From Kofleriaceae bacterium (GTDB lineage: Bacteria; Myxococcota_A; Polyangia; Haliangiales; Haliangiaceae): a stretch of DNA of 6,342 nucleotides. The stretch lies in the NCBI GenBank assembly GCA_024642805.1, contig JAHEAK010000314.1, positions 1-6,342 on the forward strand, read 5' to 3'. Below the pieces are notes generated by a model that saw only the letters and a list, made by a program, of their open reading frames with translations, did not search any database and was not told where the DNA came from. Shown here in pieces: positions 5,867 through 6,342 of the stretch. Every line of letters begins with the position of its first letter. The stretch's first letter is position 1. Position numbers and translations under genes: made by a program.

Positions 5867-6342
5867 ATGATCGCGACCACCTGCCTTGGGGCTGTGGTGC
5901 TGGCGGGATGTTTGTCGACGCCAGGACGGCCGGCGCAAAACGGTGATGGCGGCATCAATGATGGTGGCAGCATCGATGCGGATGTTGCTGGCGATCCCGA
6001 TGCGGCGCTTCCACAGGGAAGGCTTCGGCAGGTTGCGCTCGGGCGTGCGCATGGCTGCCTTCTCAACGAGCTTGGCGGGGTGTGGTGCTGGGGCTCCAAT
6101 CAGTTGGGACAGCTCGGAGATGCAGTAAGAGTCGCGCGGGGCACTCCCAAGCAGGTGCAGGGCCTGCAGTCCGTCGTTGCCATTGCGGCCGGTGATGACA
6201 ACAGCTGCGCATTGGTAGGCGACGAGGTCTTCTGCTGGGGAGCCAACGCCTTCGGGCAACTTAATGACGGATCGATCAACGTAGCGACCACGCCGACGAA
6301 GGTGGAGCTGCCTCCCGTCGCGCAAATCGCCATGGGATTCGA
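5867..6342 (+). CDS. RCC1-repeat lipoprotein, 3' truncated by the window
   Basis: The frame from ATG 5867 stays open to the window end (158 codons plus 2 bases). The N-terminus is a lipoprotein signal peptide, MIATTCLGAVVLAGC, with lipobox LAGC (C15). It lacks the usual basic n-region. A Gly/Asp/Asn-rich spacer follows (about 23-46, NGDGG, NDGGSIDADVAGDPD). RCC1-type repeats then begin: LGRAHGCLLNELGGVWCWGSN with QLGQLGD, then IAAGDDNSCALVGDEVFCWGAN with AFGQLNDG, and a third starting at VAQIAMGF. The pattern (AHGCLL/NSCAL, V.CWG.N..GQLGDG) is diagnostic of bacterial RCC1 repeats, and a full protein would normally have about seven blades of a propeller. It is predicted to be a surface or periplasmic, lipid-anchored protein, perhaps a binding scaffold. 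It starts 13 nt after the kinase stop with no good ribosome site, so co-transcription and re-initiation are likely. D after the cleaved Cys is absent (L16), which would favour outer-membrane sorting in E. coli; this rule may not hold here. Confidence 0.88.
   Translation, partial: MIATTCLGAVVLAGCLSTPGRPAQNGDGGINDGGSIDADVAGDPDAALPQGRLRQVALGRAHGCLLNELGGVWCWGSNQLGQLGDAVRVARGTPKQVQGLQSVVAIAAGDDNSCALVGDEVFCWGANAFGQLNDGSINVATTPTKVELPPVAQIAMGF

Noticed and set aside
5792..6325. 177-aa minus-strand frame opposite the RCC1 gene.
   Set aside because: The plus-strand frame encodes a lipobox and diagnostic RCC1 repeats; the reverse frame is Arg-rich with no motif.

Overview
The window looks like chromosomal DNA of a GC-rich, predatory or social deltaproteobacterium (Myxococcota, perhaps Polyangiales-like). 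This is inferred from gene content: a Hanks-type Ser/Thr kinase with an N-terminal Cys cluster and a C-terminal PEGA domain, a TPR/PEGA membrane protein, an RCC1-repeat lipoprotein, and a Y1 (HUH) transposase with the long C-terminal extension common in myxobacterial genomes. No rRNA, tRNA or CRISPR array was seen.

Region 1 (1-569, + strand) holds the last 67 codons of a large protein, probably the variable C-terminal tip of an RHS/polymorphic toxin. A small acidic protein follows after 20 nt and is the likely cognate immunity protein.

Region 2 (570-1911) is a mobile-element island. A Y1 transposase is encoded on the minus strand (836-1726, possibly extending to 1894). Its 3' flank holds two perfect 39-bp tandem repeats plus a partial third copy; each full copy can fold into a 7-bp stem with a GAAA loop on the minus strand. 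A 12-bp core of the repeat recurs in inverted orientation upstream of the transposase, next to a strong minus-strand terminator-like hairpin. This resembles a REP-associated transposase with its own repeats, or an IS-like unit, but the ends are not proven.

Region 3 (1912-3103, + strand) holds two closely spaced cytosolic genes: an unrecognised 251-aa protein and a DUF1801-like 136-aa protein.

Region 4 (3245-6342, + strand) is a compact envelope-signalling cluster. A secreted TPR+PEGA protein with two membrane segments overlaps by 4 nt (TTGA) a transmembrane Ser/Thr kinase that starts at TTG behind a strong Shine-Dalgarno. An RCC1-repeat lipoprotein begins 13 nt after the kinase and runs off the window. 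The architecture suggests that the first two products, both with periplasmic PEGA domains, and the surface lipoprotein are made together, with the kinase passing an envelope signal to the cytoplasm. The signal and targets are not visible here.
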